A program made the translations under genes and the position numbers. DNA of 64,000 bases from Gerris lacustris (lineage: Eukaryota; Arthropoda; Insecta; Hemiptera; Gerridae), in the NCBI GenBank assembly GCA_951217055.1, contig OX578283.1:28209427-28273426 (forward strand), read 5' to 3'. Shown here one piece after another: positions 24,688-41,334 of the stretch (its first letter is position 1; each line of letters opens with the position of its first letter). The notes beneath the pieces are model-generated. The model worked only from the letters and a program-made list of their open reading frames with translations. It had not been told where the DNA came from and did no database searches.

Positions 24688-24700
24688 CACGGAGAGAAAA
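24688..24700 (+). repeat. Left terminal inverted repeat of CACTA element
   Basis: CACGGAGAGAAAA. The fourth base is G where the right end has T, so this end departs from the canonical CACTR. Confidence 0.75.
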
Positions 24701-24739
24701 TTATGCTAAATAGTCAGTATAACTTATTCTGCCACCATT

Positions 24740-24990
24740 TTTCAACCGCGTACTAGTCGAAAAAATTCATTCCCATACTGAGGTGTAGTATAGGCCTATT
24801 CTGCGACCCAGCATAGACGTTTTCAGACTGCGTAGCAGTTGATGGTATACTGGAGTCAAGTCGAACATATCATTCAACTCCTGTGCAGCATAACCACTAA
24901 ACTGTTTCGCAGTTTAAAACACCCCTATACTGCAATGCAGTATAGTTTGACTCGGCTCGGTCGCAGTATTGTTGTTTCCAGAATCGTGGC
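24740..24990. repeat. Left subterminal repeat cluster of CACTA element
   Basis: Contains many forms of an imperfect palindromic motif: ACTGCGTAGCAGTTGA, ACTGCAATGCAGTATAG, GTACTAGTCGAAAAAA, CTGTTTCGCAGTTT. The same motifs occur in the right subterminal region, which supports their being part of one element. Confidence 0.75.
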
Positions 24991-25959
24991 AGCCGAAAAA
25001 ATTAATTAATAAAGCATAAAGGCAGTTGAAAATATTTAGTTTCAACTGGAATTCAGCATACCTCATAAGTACATTTATTACTATTTTTAATGAAATAGTT
25101 AATAAAACAAATAGTTAACTACGGTACGTTACATATTATTATTATTATTACATATATATAAATGTTCTGGAGGTAGTTTTGAAATAATTTAACAGTGTTT
25201 TAGGGGTACATTTATTTAGTACAGATTTTTTCTTGGGTAACCTAATCTAATCTATATGGTGTGTTTATTGGTTTTATTTTTCTTTACTTGAATAGTAATG
25301 TGTATAAGAACCGTTACGATTCAGAGGTTATATAGGTATTAAAAGTTTAAAAAAATACCCTTTGACTTAAGAGGATTAGACCTTTTTAGGAGAATCAGAA
25401 AAAACCATTATACTTATGCTTATGAAAGATAAATTTTAACGGTTATTCAAACCCTCAGTAAGGTTAAAATTTACCTGAATTGAACACTGGAACTGGCATA
25501 GTATTTGGGAAGTAATTTTGTATATATAGAAAGTATGCGTCAACCCCTCTTGGGCCGTTATGAAGCTTACTAATCTTTTAGACCATCCAAAAAATTACAA
25601 ATAAATTTTGGAACTGCTAAAGTTTGAAGAGAATATTGTCAGACAGCAAAAATAACTATTGACAATATTATTATTGATTATAAGTGAGCATTAGAGACTA
25701 TATTTAAACTTAGAAAGTATATACACATGATAATCTTCATCGTCTATAAGAACTAAGTTAATATAGACTGTGTGAAAACTGTAGTATCCACCTAAATAAA
25801 CGATTCTCCCCTACGTTCTAGCTATGAAATAGAATAAAAGAGAATAGATTTGTATTTGCGTATAAAAACATGATTATAGTATATAGGTATTGAAAAATCA
25901 ATCCTACACGTGGTTTATTTTGTCGTTCGGAACAATGTGCATAACTCTGTTAATGAAAA

Positions 25960-26190
25960 AAAAGGTTTGTCTCGTCGAATAGATAAAATTAGAATTTTTT
26001 CCTATCCTAAAATTCAAATTTTAATTTTAAAGGGCACGTTTACGCGAGCGTTGCGCACGAACGCTTGGGCAGACAACGTTGTCCGGCAAACTCGTTCTGA
26101 GCATTGGTAAAATGAACATGTGCACAAAATTTCATCAAAATCGGTCAACTTGTACTCAAGTTATCGTCATATTATGTTTCAGACACACCG
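25960..26190 (+). repeat. Piece shared with family A, nested in the CACTA element
   Basis: Matches the middle of the copy at 18680-18870: GTTTACGCGAGCGTTGC, AACGCTTGG, GTAAAATGAACATGTG, AAATTTCATCAAAATCGGTC and ACTCAAGTTATCGTC. It lacks the head and tail of the family. Confidence 0.65.
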
Positions 26191-26336
26191 TCAAATACGT
26201 AGCATATTTTGTTGAATAAAATTTAGGAAGCTCGCTATGTTCGCTTCAATTAAACTCGTGATTTATGAAAATGCATTTATTACTTAGAATGCGTTAAAAA
26301 AATACTACGTAAAATGAGTCACTAATAAAAAAGATC

Positions 26337-26480
26337 ATCAACTGTGACTCAGTTGAAGATAAGGCAGGTGCATTTCAAGTCAACTGCGACCAAGTATAAG
26401 TACTTTGTCTTAACTGTGTATCAGTTGAACAAAATACGTCTTCGACTGCCTCCGAGCTGAAGGGCCGGTGGTAGGTGGGG
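26337..26480. repeat. Second left repeat cluster, next to the promoter
   Basis: Motifs CAACTGTGACTCAGTTGAAG, CAACTGCGACC, AACTGTGTATCAGTTGAA and CGACTGCCTCCGAGCTGAAG are of the same kind as in the termini. They lie just upstream of the TATA box, so transposase binding here could also affect ORF1 transcription (inference). Confidence 0.65.
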
Positions 26481-26487
26481 GGAACCC

Positions 26488-26523
26488 TATATAAAGGTTA
26501 CCCCAGCTGAACGGAAGTCATTC
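26488..26523 (+). promoter_or_regulatory. Core promoter of ORF1 (TATA plus Inr)
   Basis: TATATAAAG at 26488-26496 and an arthropod-type initiator TCATTC at 26518-26523 put the start site near 26520, 32 bp from the TATA box, which is the standard spacing. A second initiator-like TCAGTT is at 26525-26530. The first ATG is 90 bp downstream. Confidence 0.75.
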
Positions 26524-26609
26524 TTCAGTTGTGCTTCCTACATTACAGATCATTGCTTTAGAGTTCTTTACACTTCTATATCATTTTAATCTTTACATAT
26601 TGTCTATAT

Positions 26610-31251
<4,642 letters not shown>

Positions 31252-31285
31252 TGCGTAAGGAAACAACATTGTAACAACTGTCATC

Positions 31286-33769
31286 ATGCTATCGTGCCAC
31301 GATTGTAAACATAGATTCAAATCTGTAAGCGATCTTATAGTTCATATCAAACGTATGCACCTTGACTTTTCACCAGGGGACAATCTTTCGTTGCGCTGTG
31401 GCGAGCCAGGCTGCTACAGAGTATGTGGCAGCTTGTATACCTTGCGTTATCATTTAAAGTCTGAACATTGTGCCACTTCTCCAAGTGGTGTCGCGCCCTC
31501 TTTAAACAACGTGGTCTGTGAAAGGAATGGGAACGAGGTAGGAGAAGGTATTAAAGACTCAGAAATAAATATCTCACAAGATGAGACGGTTAATGGGGAA
31601 AACTTACGCTTTGATTTTTCGCCCGAAAATTTAAAAAAAATATTTTTAGATACAGCTGCTAAGATGTTTAGCAAGCTACAGGCCAACCCACAAATACCCC
31701 TTAATTACATTCAGTTATTTTATAATAGGTATGAAGAATATATGAAAGACTCGTTTTGTTTTGTGTTAAATCGATTTGCAGAAGACAGTGCTAGAGATGG
31801 CACTTGTAATCACTTAGGGCCATTCACTGAAACTTTATTAGGATCCATAACACAGTGCAATGAAACTTTCCGCAGTCAACACCTCCGACTTAATTTTTAC
31901 ACTAATATTGGAACTTACATTCCCCCAAAACAGAAATTTATAATGAATCGTCCAGTGGCCGGACGAGGTGGTACAACTAAACTTGGGCCTTGTTTTGCTT
32001 CCTTTGTTCCATTGAGAAATGTTTTTAAAAAGGTTTTATCAATTCCTGGTCTTTTAAAAGAAATTGATAGTTACATAAATTTTTGCCAAAACTTCCCTTT
32101 CCCGATGAATATAATTCAAGGTAGTGCATGGCAGAAAACGTACTCAAACCATCATTTAAATGCAAATGAGAAGTTATACCCTCTTACACTTTATTTTGAC
32201 GATTTTGAAACATCAAATCCCCTTGGTAGTCACTCATCCATTCACAAGTTGGGAGCAGTGTACGTATCCATGCCTTGCATTCCGCCAAAATATGCTTCCA
32301 AGCTTAACTATATATTCTTGGGTCTTCTGTTTCATTCCTCGGATAGGGCTGTTTCCAAAGGTAACGAGAAAATATTTGCAAGTGTAATAGACGAGCTAAA
32401 TTATTTAGCTAATACTGGAGTAGAAATTGCTGTTGACAGTTTCACTGGCACTGTTAAATTCAGATTAGCTTGTATAACCGGAGATAATTTGGGATTAAAC
32501 TCGATCCTGGGCTTTACCGAAAGTTTTAGCGCCTCTCATTACTGCCGGATATGTAAAGGAGGCAAACGTGAGCTAGCTAAGCTTACGCGTGAGAAATCAG
32601 ATTTTCTTAGAAATATGGAAAATTACAATGAGGACTTGCAAAGTGATAACGTTTCAGCTACGGGCATTAAGGAAAGGTGTGTCTGGTTAAAAGTCAAAGG
32701 TTTTAAGTTATTTCAACATGTAGCTGTAGATATTATGCATGATTTATTGGAAGGTGTTTGTCAATATGTTATGACCCTTGTGATAAATTCTTTAATAAGA
32801 GATAAACTATTCTCTTTGAATTACTTGAACGATCACATCGTTTTGTTTGATTATGGCCCAGATTCAGGCTCAAAGCCTCAACCTTTGGTCTGGCAATCTG
32901 GTGGAATAAAATGGAGAATGTCATCAGCAGAATGCTTGACATTCCTTAGGTATTTCTCACTATTTGTAGGAACAAAAATCCCATTGGGCAATAAATATTG
33001 GGCTTTGTTTTTGCTTTTGAGGCGAATAATGTCCACTTGTATGACGGATGCCGTGTCTCCCTACCTTCCTGAGAACCTGGCTCAATATGTAAGTGATTTC
33101 AATAAACTGTACTTGAAATTATCTTGTCGTGATAGGTTACAACCGAAATTTCACAACTTGATACATTATCCTTCAATGTTAAAAAAATTTGGCCCTTTGA
33201 GACCTTTGTGGTCTATGAGGTTTGAGGCAAAACATAGAATACTTAAAGTGGCTGCTCGAGCCACAGGCAATAGGATAAATATAACAAAAACCATTAGCGT
33301 GCGTCATCAATTGCAGTTAAACGACATGCTCCTGGCTAATACACTCCCTGATACATTTAAACCGGCCAAATATCACAAATTATGTCCCTCTCTGTTGTGC
33401 GCCCTAAAAACAAAATTTAAATTGCCATCCTGTAACACCCTATATGGTGTCGTTAGTGTGGAGTTGGAAGGTATAGTGTACCGACCAAACCAACTTATTT
33501 GCATTGGCTTGGATGAAGAACGATTTAATTTGCCCAAATTCTTTTATATTGAACATATTTACATAGATAGTAAGACCCAAAATATTTTTTTAACCGGAAA
33601 AGAAATGTTTACGATTGACTTTGATGATCACTTCTTTGCCTATGAAGTCGAGGAAGGGAGACTCGACATGTCCTATAGACTTCAGGATACATGCTTCATC
33701 TTCCCAAATCTAATGTGTTCATTGCCCAATGGGAAAATATATGTGGTTTTTAGAAATTCCATAGATTAG
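31286..33769 (+). CDS. ORF2: C2H2 zinc-finger tnp2-like (CACTA) transposase, 827 aa
   Basis: Single intact exon. Two N-terminal C2H2 fingers: CHDCKHRF...HIKRMH (C-x2-C-x12-H-x4-H, residues about 4-25) and CGEPGCYRVC...HLKSEH (C-x4-C-x12-H-x4-H, about 38-60). The remainder aligns by pattern with the tnp2 transposase family: FDDFETSNPLGS (Asp305/306; plant DGFNPFG), ITGDNLGLNS (Asp400) followed by HYCRIC, VDIMHDLLEGV (Asp482/Asp486; plant DVMHxEKNV), and KFHNLIHYPS...WSMRFEAKHR (Glu647). These are the candidate catalytic acids of an RNase-H-fold transposase. Cleavage and integration of the host element is the expected role. The ATG follows ORF1 by 34 bp, with no poly(A) signal between, so both may share a transcript. 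Confidence 0.85.
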   Translation: MLSCHDCKHRFKSVSDLIVHIKRMHLDFSPGDNLSLRCGEPGCYRVCGSLYTLRYHLKSEHCATSPSGVAPSLNNVVCERNGNEVGEGIKDSEINISQDETVNGENLRFDFSPENLKKIFLDTAAKMFSKLQANPQIPLNYIQLFYNRYEEYMKDSFCFVLNRFAEDSARDGTCNHLGPFTETLLGSITQCNETFRSQHLRLNFYTNIGTYIPPKQKFIMNRPVAGRGGTTKLGPCFASFVPLRNVFKKVLSIPGLLKEIDSYINFCQNFPFPMNIIQGSAWQKTYSNHHLNANEKLYPLTLYFDDFETSNPLGSHSSIHKLGAVYVSMPCIPPKYASKLNYIFLGLLFHSSDRAVSKGNEKIFASVIDELNYLANTGVEIAVDSFTGTVKFRLACITGDNLGLNSILGFTESFSASHYCRICKGGKRELAKLTREKSDFLRNMENYNEDLQSDNVSATGIKERCVWLKVKGFKLFQHVAVDIMHDLLEGVCQYVMTLVINSLIRDKLFSLNYLNDHIVLFDYGPDSGSKPQPLVWQSGGIKWRMSSAECLTFLRYFSLFVGTKIPLGNKYWALFLLLRRIMSTCMTDAVSPYLPENLAQYVSDFNKLYLKLSCRDRLQPKFHNLIHYPSMLKKFGPLRPLWSMRFEAKHRILKVAARATGNRINITKTISVRHQLQLNDMLLANTLPDTFKPAKYHKLCPSLLCALKTKFKLPSCNTLYGVVSVELEGIVYRPNQLICIGLDEERFNLPKFFYIEHIYIDSKTQNIFLTGKEMFTIDFDDHFFAYEVEEGRLDMSYRLQDTCFIFPNLMCSLPNGKIYVVFRNSID

Positions 33770-33957
33770 TAATTGATACATTAAGTGTCTTCTTAGTGTA
33801 CATAATTATTAAGAGCAATGTAACCTAATATTTCAAATGTATAACAAAATTAACAAAATGGTTATGAATAATATTTTTATCTTTAAATAAGAAAAGATAA
33901 GGTCACAAGAATTACAATGAATAGTAATTGTGATCAAACTATTCAATTATTAGAATG

Positions 33958-33963
33958 AATAAA
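33958..33963 (+). promoter_or_regulatory. Polyadenylation signal downstream of ORF2
   Basis: AATAAA about 190 bp after the ORF2 stop, with T-rich sequence following. It is the first canonical hexamer after either stop codon. Confidence 0.5.
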
Positions 33964-34039
33964 AATATAATTTTGCACCACAAATGATAAATATGTTAAT
34001 TATTGTAAGACTATTACAAAGTAAAATCAACAGATGTTT

Positions 34040-34920
<881 letters not shown>

Positions 34921-35459
34921 TTTTAACTTGAAATTTATACCTCTATTATTTAACTTACATGAATGCATATATATATATATATATATATTGGATTTTAATT
35001 AAATTTTATTTTATACTTATGTTGGACGTAATATATAATTGTAAATTTGTATTCATAAAAATAATAATAATAAAATTTTTTATGTAAAATCAAATCTGCC
35101 TCTTACATGTTTTTCTTCTAATTTAAAATATTACAATTATTTTTAAAGTCCTAATTTTAGGACTTAAGAATTAAGTAATATTTTAATAATACAGCAGCAG
35201 CTTAGATGAAAATAAAGGTTGTATGCAGTCGGGGGTAAGCATTGGCGTAACGCCTGCTCTACTGTTCCCAAATTTGGAGCAGTTGTGTTCCCAAATTTGG
35301 AGCAGTTAAGCAGAAGCTAAAGCTTACTCTCTCGACAGCATACCACCTTATATTTCATCTGGGCTGCAGCTGAAAGTATTCCCCTTTCCAACCAAACTTC
35401 AGTCGACACAACTGCTGTGTAGCAGTTGAAGTACAACTGCCAAGAAGTATAATACTACT

Positions 35460-35935
35460 GTGGCCTAGTAAGTAATAGTAAGAAGTAATATATTACGCTG
35501 CATAGCAGTTGCAATTAAACTGACAAGCAGTACAATACTACTGTGGTCTAGTATAAGAAATAATATATTACGCTGCATAGCAGTAGCAATTAAACTGACA
35601 AGCAGTACAATACTACTGTGGTCTAGTATAAGAAATAATATATTACGCTGCATAACAGTTGCAATTAAACTGACTAGCAGTACAATACTGCTGTGGGCTG
35701 GTATAATAAATAGAATATTACGCTGCATAGCGGTAGAAAATTGAGGGAGGCAGTTGAAATTCAACTGACTAGAAGTACAATACTGCTGTAGGCTGGTACA
35801 ATAAATAAAATATTACGCTGCATAGCGGTAGAAAATTGAGGGAGGCAGTTGAAATTCAACTGACTAGAAGTACAATACTGCTGTAGGCTGGTACAATAAA
35901 TAAAATATTACGCTGCATAGCGGTAGAAATTTACT
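35460..35935. repeat. Subterminal tandem array, six units of 75-96 bp
   Basis: The motif TATTACGCTGCATAGCAGT or variants recurs at about 35491, 35566, 35641, 35715, 35811 and 35905. Each unit also carries ACTG(A)CTAGCAGTACAATACT. The last units are longer by an inserted GAGGGAGGCAGTTGAAATTC segment, so the array has evolved by unequal duplication. The minus-strand frame here is a translated repeat. Confidence 0.9.
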
Positions 35936-36296
35936 TGTTTGACTGATTCACAGTTCAAAATGAACGTGAACGTGACGCTTGGACTGCACCATTGGACTGC
36001 GTCACAGTTGAAAATGAACGTGAATATGTCTTTCGACTGCTCCATTCGACTGCTACACAGTCAAAAATGAACGTGAATGTGTCACATTCACCTACTCTAT
36101 TCGGTTGCCTCGCAGTATAGCGTTACACTAAGTTTCAGCATAAAAAGTATCGATATATCGAAATGTTCGATATATACACTCAGCTGAGTCACAGTATAAT
36201 GGCCGCAGTATAGACTTCGACTGGAAGACCTCCTACGTTCAACCTTATTTACACGCAGCATCATTTCGACTGCGTATAAGTCGAAAAAAGTCCTTT
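35936..36296. repeat. Right subterminal repeat cluster of CACTA element
   Basis: Repeated GTTGAAAATGAACGTGAA-type segments alternate with GACTGCxxCAC motifs (35950-36080), then GCAGTATAG and TCGACTGCGTATAAGTCGAA next to the end. It mirrors the left cluster. Confidence 0.75.
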
Positions 36297-36309
36297 TTTT
36301 CTCTCAGTG
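36297..36309 (-). repeat. Right terminal inverted repeat of CACTA element
   Basis: Read inward on the minus strand: CACTGAGAGAAAA, a canonical CACTR-type terminus. It is followed outside by TG. Confidence 0.8.
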
Positions 36310-36330
36310 TGGACAGACTACAAACTGACA

Positions 36331-36925
36331 TTTCTTTGGATTAAGGGAATCTTTAATCGTGAAAATTCATCAAAATTGAATTTTCATACCTCAATACTTT
36401 CCCTTTATAGTAAAAATCTGACAATATAAGTATTATAACTCATAATTAATTAAGTTATAAGTATTATAACGAGCGAACTCTGCGGGGAATCGAACCCGGC
36501 CTGTCTCTGTCCGCATTTAAAGCTATTTTCTCAGGAACTAGATTTTTCCCGGGAAAACGGCTTATATCGTTCGTATTTAAATGGACTATATTATAATTTT
36601 TTAATCAAAATAGTCGGAACCGATTTCGAAAAATATTTTTTTTAATCGTTTTTCAGAGTTCTTGGGGAGTAGCGCCCCCAAATTTGGAGCTAACATTCAT
36701 TTGTCGATTTCACTCGGGTTATGATTTTTCTGAACATGTATGCAAAATTTCGTCATAATCGGTCCTATAGTGTAGGCTCCACGCGTCTCCACAGATGACG
36801 GATGACATATATTTTTTAAAACCTACTTATTTGGGCTCAGGGGACCTCAAAAAGTGTAAATCCATCAAAATCGAATTTTCGTGCTATCACAATACTTTCT
36901 TTTTATATGATAAAGTAAAAATATA
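36331..36925 (+). repeat. Two copies of dispersed repeat family D
   Basis: 36331-36420 and 36820-36925 share GGGxACCTCAAAAAGTGTxAA, ATCCATCAAAATCGAATTTTC and ACTTTC(T)CTTTATATGATAAAG. Further copies lie at 41220-41330 and 47025-47130. Between the two copies, 36486-36514 on the minus strand reads GGGTTCGATTCCCCGCAGAG, a tRNA T-arm-like string without the rest of a tRNA. Confidence 0.7.
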
Positions 36926-38650
36926 TACATATTATATGAAATTGATATTATATCACTTTCCTAATACATACTTATCTAAGCTAGAAAGAGAACCATTATT
37001 TTAATAACATATTTGATTCATACCTATAAACTATTATGCATTTGTTCAATTTTCAATATACGAAGTATTTATTGAAATCAGTTATTTGACCGATAGTAGT
37101 TTACAAAATAGTAATTTGAAAAGTTTTATTTGCTATGCAACATTCCAATATTTCACCCATTAATTTCTTGATAATTATAATAATTTGTCTACCAAAATAA
37201 AATAATAGAAATGACGTACCTAATAGAGTTGTGATATGCTTTACGACTCATACCCCATGATCTATGACAAAGGAGGAAATTCAAGGATCTTTGAGCCATG
37301 TCTCAGCAAATTAAGATGCGATGTATGAAATAGCTGGTTCAACTTGAAGATAATTAATATCTTAATGATATTAGCAAGTTAGGTCCATCTGCAAAACACA
37401 AGATAAGAAAATTGTTATTAATTATCGACTAATCAGGACACACCTTAAAATATAGCGCCACAAAAGATAGGAACTATAAAGGTAATCATGAGAAAATTAC
37501 CTACATCCTAAACATTATTATAGTTAGGGACAATTATGGTATTCAATAAAAATTCGGTTTGATCCACTTGAATTGATCATCATCAGTTCACCTGTAATAG
37601 TAACCAAATAAATAAAGTGGTCAAAACCGGACTGTGTTGTACGACTTTGAAATAATAATCTCACTGTAAATTAAAAATAATATATTGGTTTTGCTATTTA
37701 CGATTAACTCCTTATGTTGTCGAATATAAATGCCGATTATGAACTATATCTAAATAAAAATAGTTTGTCAATTAGTGATTCTAACCATTGTTGCCTAATT
37801 TATTTAATTGCTTTCCTCTTTTGCTTCCATGCTTACTGCTTACCCAAGGCAACGAAAGGTAAGTCATCGTTCTGAAGAACGAAAATCTTTTGTCTCCGAT
37901 TACAAAAATTCCAAGACAGAAGTCCATTTCAGAAACCAGGAAACGTGTATGTTTGTCAGAATGCCTATCAATTTTTGTGAACCAACATATCTTAAATACA
38001 CGTCCAATTTTAATTACATTTAAATGGTAGGTCGTAATTATCCCATCGTTGGTCTCACATAAGTTTCAACCTCCTGCCCCCATTTGTATCTCTTCCACAT
38101 GTGCACAAACTTACATTCATTTTCACCAATATATTCAAAATTACTCATCTAATTATTATTAAATTTGGATGTTATGGATTTGGAATCAGATGAGTACTTT
38201 TAAAGATATTAGGTGTAAATAAATGTAAGTTTGTGCGCATGTGGAAGAGAAACAAATCGGCACAGAAGATTAAAACTTATAAGGGACCAACAATGGGCTA
38301 ATTATGACCAATAATTTAAATTGCATTAAAATCGGACGAACATTTTTTAAGATATGTTGATTCGCAAAAATTGACCCACAGACAGACCGACAGACAAGTC
38401 ACGGAACCAATTACGTTCCCTGAGCTAAATCAAAACGTTTTTTACAGATCTAAAAAACGGGGAATAATTAAATAAATTTGACAATAATCATTTGGTCTGT
38501 TTGTCGTTCAACATTTTTGCGAACAATTATAATTTACCTAATAACCACACATCCGGTTTTATTGAAATTGTAATGGTAGGTCAAAATTATCTTAATGTTT
38601 TTACGGTATTAACTTTATGTTAAACCTGTAGGGTTTATTATGTATTTATG
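36926..38650. other. No gene; two partial family A copies
   Basis: A family A tail on the minus strand lies at about 37830-37935 (TCTTTTGTCTCCGATTACAA, CCAAGACAGAAGTCC). A family A middle block on the plus strand lies at about 38190-38455 (GTGCGCATGTGGAAGAGAAA, GGACCAACAATGGGCTAAT, CAGACAGACC). The rest is AT-rich without recognisable content. Confidence 0.5.
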
Positions 38651-39410
38651 CATTGTTTAGGTATGGTATGAATTATTGCAAGATTAGGAAACGGGCCTGT
38701 CTTTGTATAAGCGTTCTTTGTTTTGGTTCAAGGTTCGTCAAGAAAACGAAACCCTGGGATGTGCCGCTGATGGGAGCATCAGGCAGTCGGTCTTTTTGCC
38801 TGCCCTCGACCGCTAGCTGTTGTAGCCATGATAGTAAGGAGCAGACCAGGACGTAGTCGCCGACGCGGCTGCAGTGAGTTGTCTCAATCGCTGTGAACCA
38901 TTTCATGGGGATAGTGTAATTGGATCCAACAAGTCATTCGAAATGTCTTCCCAAGCACTTCAATTACAGGGTGCAGATTTCATTTAACACAAGCTTGGTG
39001 GAGGAAAATTCAGGATTAACGATTTACTGCGGACTACCGTTACCGTTGTTCTACCAACGATGACCAAATGATGAATTACATCTTTGGACTATCTTATTTA
39101 GACCATGAAGATTGTTATATCGAAGGTTTTATGAGCCAAAAAATAAGCCATCGATTTTGGGACTATATCACCGAATACTTGATCCGTCGACGGCTAAATT
39201 CCCAATACCAATGTGGGCTTCAAACCGCCTAGAAGAGAAAACAACCAAAAAAAGCCTGCGAAGCATTCCATTCGAAATTATAATTAGTAAGTAAAAAATC
39301 AAGTATTACTTAACTAGTGTAAAGCAGAAATAATTATAGTTATTATAGAAGTTTAATAAGCAATTCAAACAACATGAGCGTTAAATGCGTATAGAACTGT
39401 TGGCACTTAT
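38651..39410. other. Moderately GC-rich patch, unassigned
   Basis: 38680-38960 is richer in G+C than its surroundings and open on both strands, but neither conceptual protein resembles a known family and no splice signals frame it. Probably the interior of an old repeat. Confidence 0.3.
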
Positions 39411-39458
39411 TTAGATTGTTACTCCCCTTATAAAATAAATAGAGAGGAGTAACAATCT
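39411..39458. repeat. Short palindrome GATTGTTACTCC
   Basis: TTAGATTGTTACTCCCC and its inverse GGAGTAACAATCTAAAG face each other across about 15 bp. A further direct copy of GGAGTAACAATCTAAAG is at 39604. Likely MITE termini. Confidence 0.6.
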
Positions 39459-39820
39459 AAAGAAGGTGTCCGAAATGTTCTTCTTTAGACTGTTACTCTA
39501 ACAGTCTCTAACAGTACTCTAACAGTAGCTCCATTGGACTGAACATCTCTTTGTCTTAAAAGTTATTTAGTCAAAGTCATTTATATTCTTAAAAAAAAAC
39601 ATAGGGGAGTAACAATCTAAAGAAGTACCGAACTATTTGTAGAATAAGAGGAATTGTTTAACCCTTAATAGACGAAATACTTACAATATAGTTTTAATGT
39701 AAAAATACAATACAAACAAAGAAAATACAAACTAAGAAAATTATTCAATGTATGGAATATGCAAATAAAAAAAAAAAAAAAATGATAAGCAATAGTGCTC
39801 AATGAATGATAAGTAAATGA

Positions 39821-39999
39821 ACTAATCACAGTTAAACATTGTTGCTAGAAGTTAACAGTGCATAATAATATTTTATAATATAGGAATAAATAAAAGTATA
39901 AATTACAGTTTATCAGAACTTAAAGAATGGTAATTAAAAATATGCGTTTGTAAAAATGGAAAAATATCTGGAAAAAAAAAACAATTGAATAATTAGCAG
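39821..39999 (+). repeat. Direct duplication, copy 1 of about 180 bp
   Basis: Nearly the same sequence recurs at 40881-41052 (starts ACTAATCACAGTTAAACATT, ends CAATTGAATAATTAGCAG). The spacing is 1.06 kb. The interval holds GC-normal sequence at 40400-40740 with no gene recognised. Confidence 0.8.
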
Positions 40000-40880
40000 T
40001 AATAAAAAATAAATTAACAGCTGTTACTAATTAGCAGTAGTAACAGTAATGAAATACGTTAAGAGTGGAACATAATAATAAACATAGCAATGACTAGTTT
40101 ACTTATGCTTAAGGAATATCTGTAACATAGTCTATAGAAATAATGACGATTGAAAATATTAATTTAAATAGAAATAAGTAAATAAACAAATTACACTTTA
40201 ATGTACTGAAGGCAATACGTAAATTGACAAATAATTGCTTTGCTATTTTGATAAATATGTATAGAAAAAACATAATGTAAATGGAAATAGGGAAGTAAAC
40301 AAATCACGGTTTTACGGTTTCATAATATTAACATAACTGTTTTCGAATAATATTAACAAACAAATATAAATACAAGTAAAACCTAATAGAGATCAGTAAA
40401 TTAATATGCACAGTTTTCAGTACCGAATTTAGTTGCACGAACAGTTAGTCGAACTGATTGTGACAAGAAGAGCTCCGATACGACAGAGTGATTGTTATCG
40501 AAAGACTGAGAGTCATGGAATTAAGTGAACATCATAGAAGGAAGGAGTCCACAGAACTACGACATTGACCTGTGGTCTCCCCACTCTAGAAGCTGGCGGG
40601 GGATTGCTGTAGTATTCACAAGCTGGTCTACCCTTGTGATAACAAGCTGACCTTGTCACTACTACAACTACTAACTAATGTATATCCTTTTAGATAGATG
40701 TTCGTGACAGTCAAAAGTAGATCCCGTGACAGCACATGTTGCATCATTAATAAAGCATTTAACACGCAATGAAATGAATAATAGAGGCGTTTAAGCTAAG
40801 ATATAAGTAGTTAGTGATACAAATTGCTTTGTTATTTGAAAGAAAGTCGGTGAATAACTATCGAACATATAAATAAATTA

Positions 40881-41052
40881 ACTAATCACAGTTAAACATT
40901 GTTGCTAGAAGTTAAGATTGTATAATAATATCAATATAGGAATAAATAAATGTATAAATTACAGTTTATCAGAACTTAAAGAATGGTAATTAAAAATATG
41001 TGTTTTTAAAAACGGAATATAATCTGGAAAAAAACAATTGAATAATCAGCAG
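40881..41052 (+). repeat. Direct duplication, copy 2 of about 180 bp
   Basis: Second copy of 39821-39999, slightly shorter, with scattered differences. The pair could be the ends of an old LTR-type or segmental duplication, but no TG...CA termini or coding interior support an LTR element. Confidence 0.75.
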
Positions 41053-41334
41053 CAAACAGTAATCGGGAAAAGTAATCTAATGCATTAAAGTCCTTTATGA
41101 TTTCAAGGAGAGTCCGAAGTCTGCATATGCACTGCACGTGGACTGGTAAATGTCCACAGACACATGTGACAGACACATTGTAGTGCAAAAATTATAGCTT
41201 TCAACAATTTTTAAAAACCACTTTTTTGGACTCAGGGGACCTCAAAAAGTGTGAATCCATCAAAATCTCAAAATTGAATTTTCGCGCCATCAAAATACTT
41301 TCTCTTTATATGAGAAAGTACAACACGTATTTTG

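Noticed and set aside
35465..35764. 99-codon minus-strand frame with a repeated hydrophobic unit
   Set aside because: Unit length equals the 75-bp subterminal DNA repeat; open by chance since 75 is a multiple of 3.
35460..35935. CRISPR-like array
   Set aside because: Units are contiguous tandem repeats with no unique spacers, in a eukaryotic transposon.
36486..36514. tRNA gene suggested by GGGTTCGATTCCCC on the minus strand
   Set aside because: Only a T-arm-like string is present; no acceptor, D or anticodon arms can be folded around it. Same for 7338-7350 and 24106-24123.
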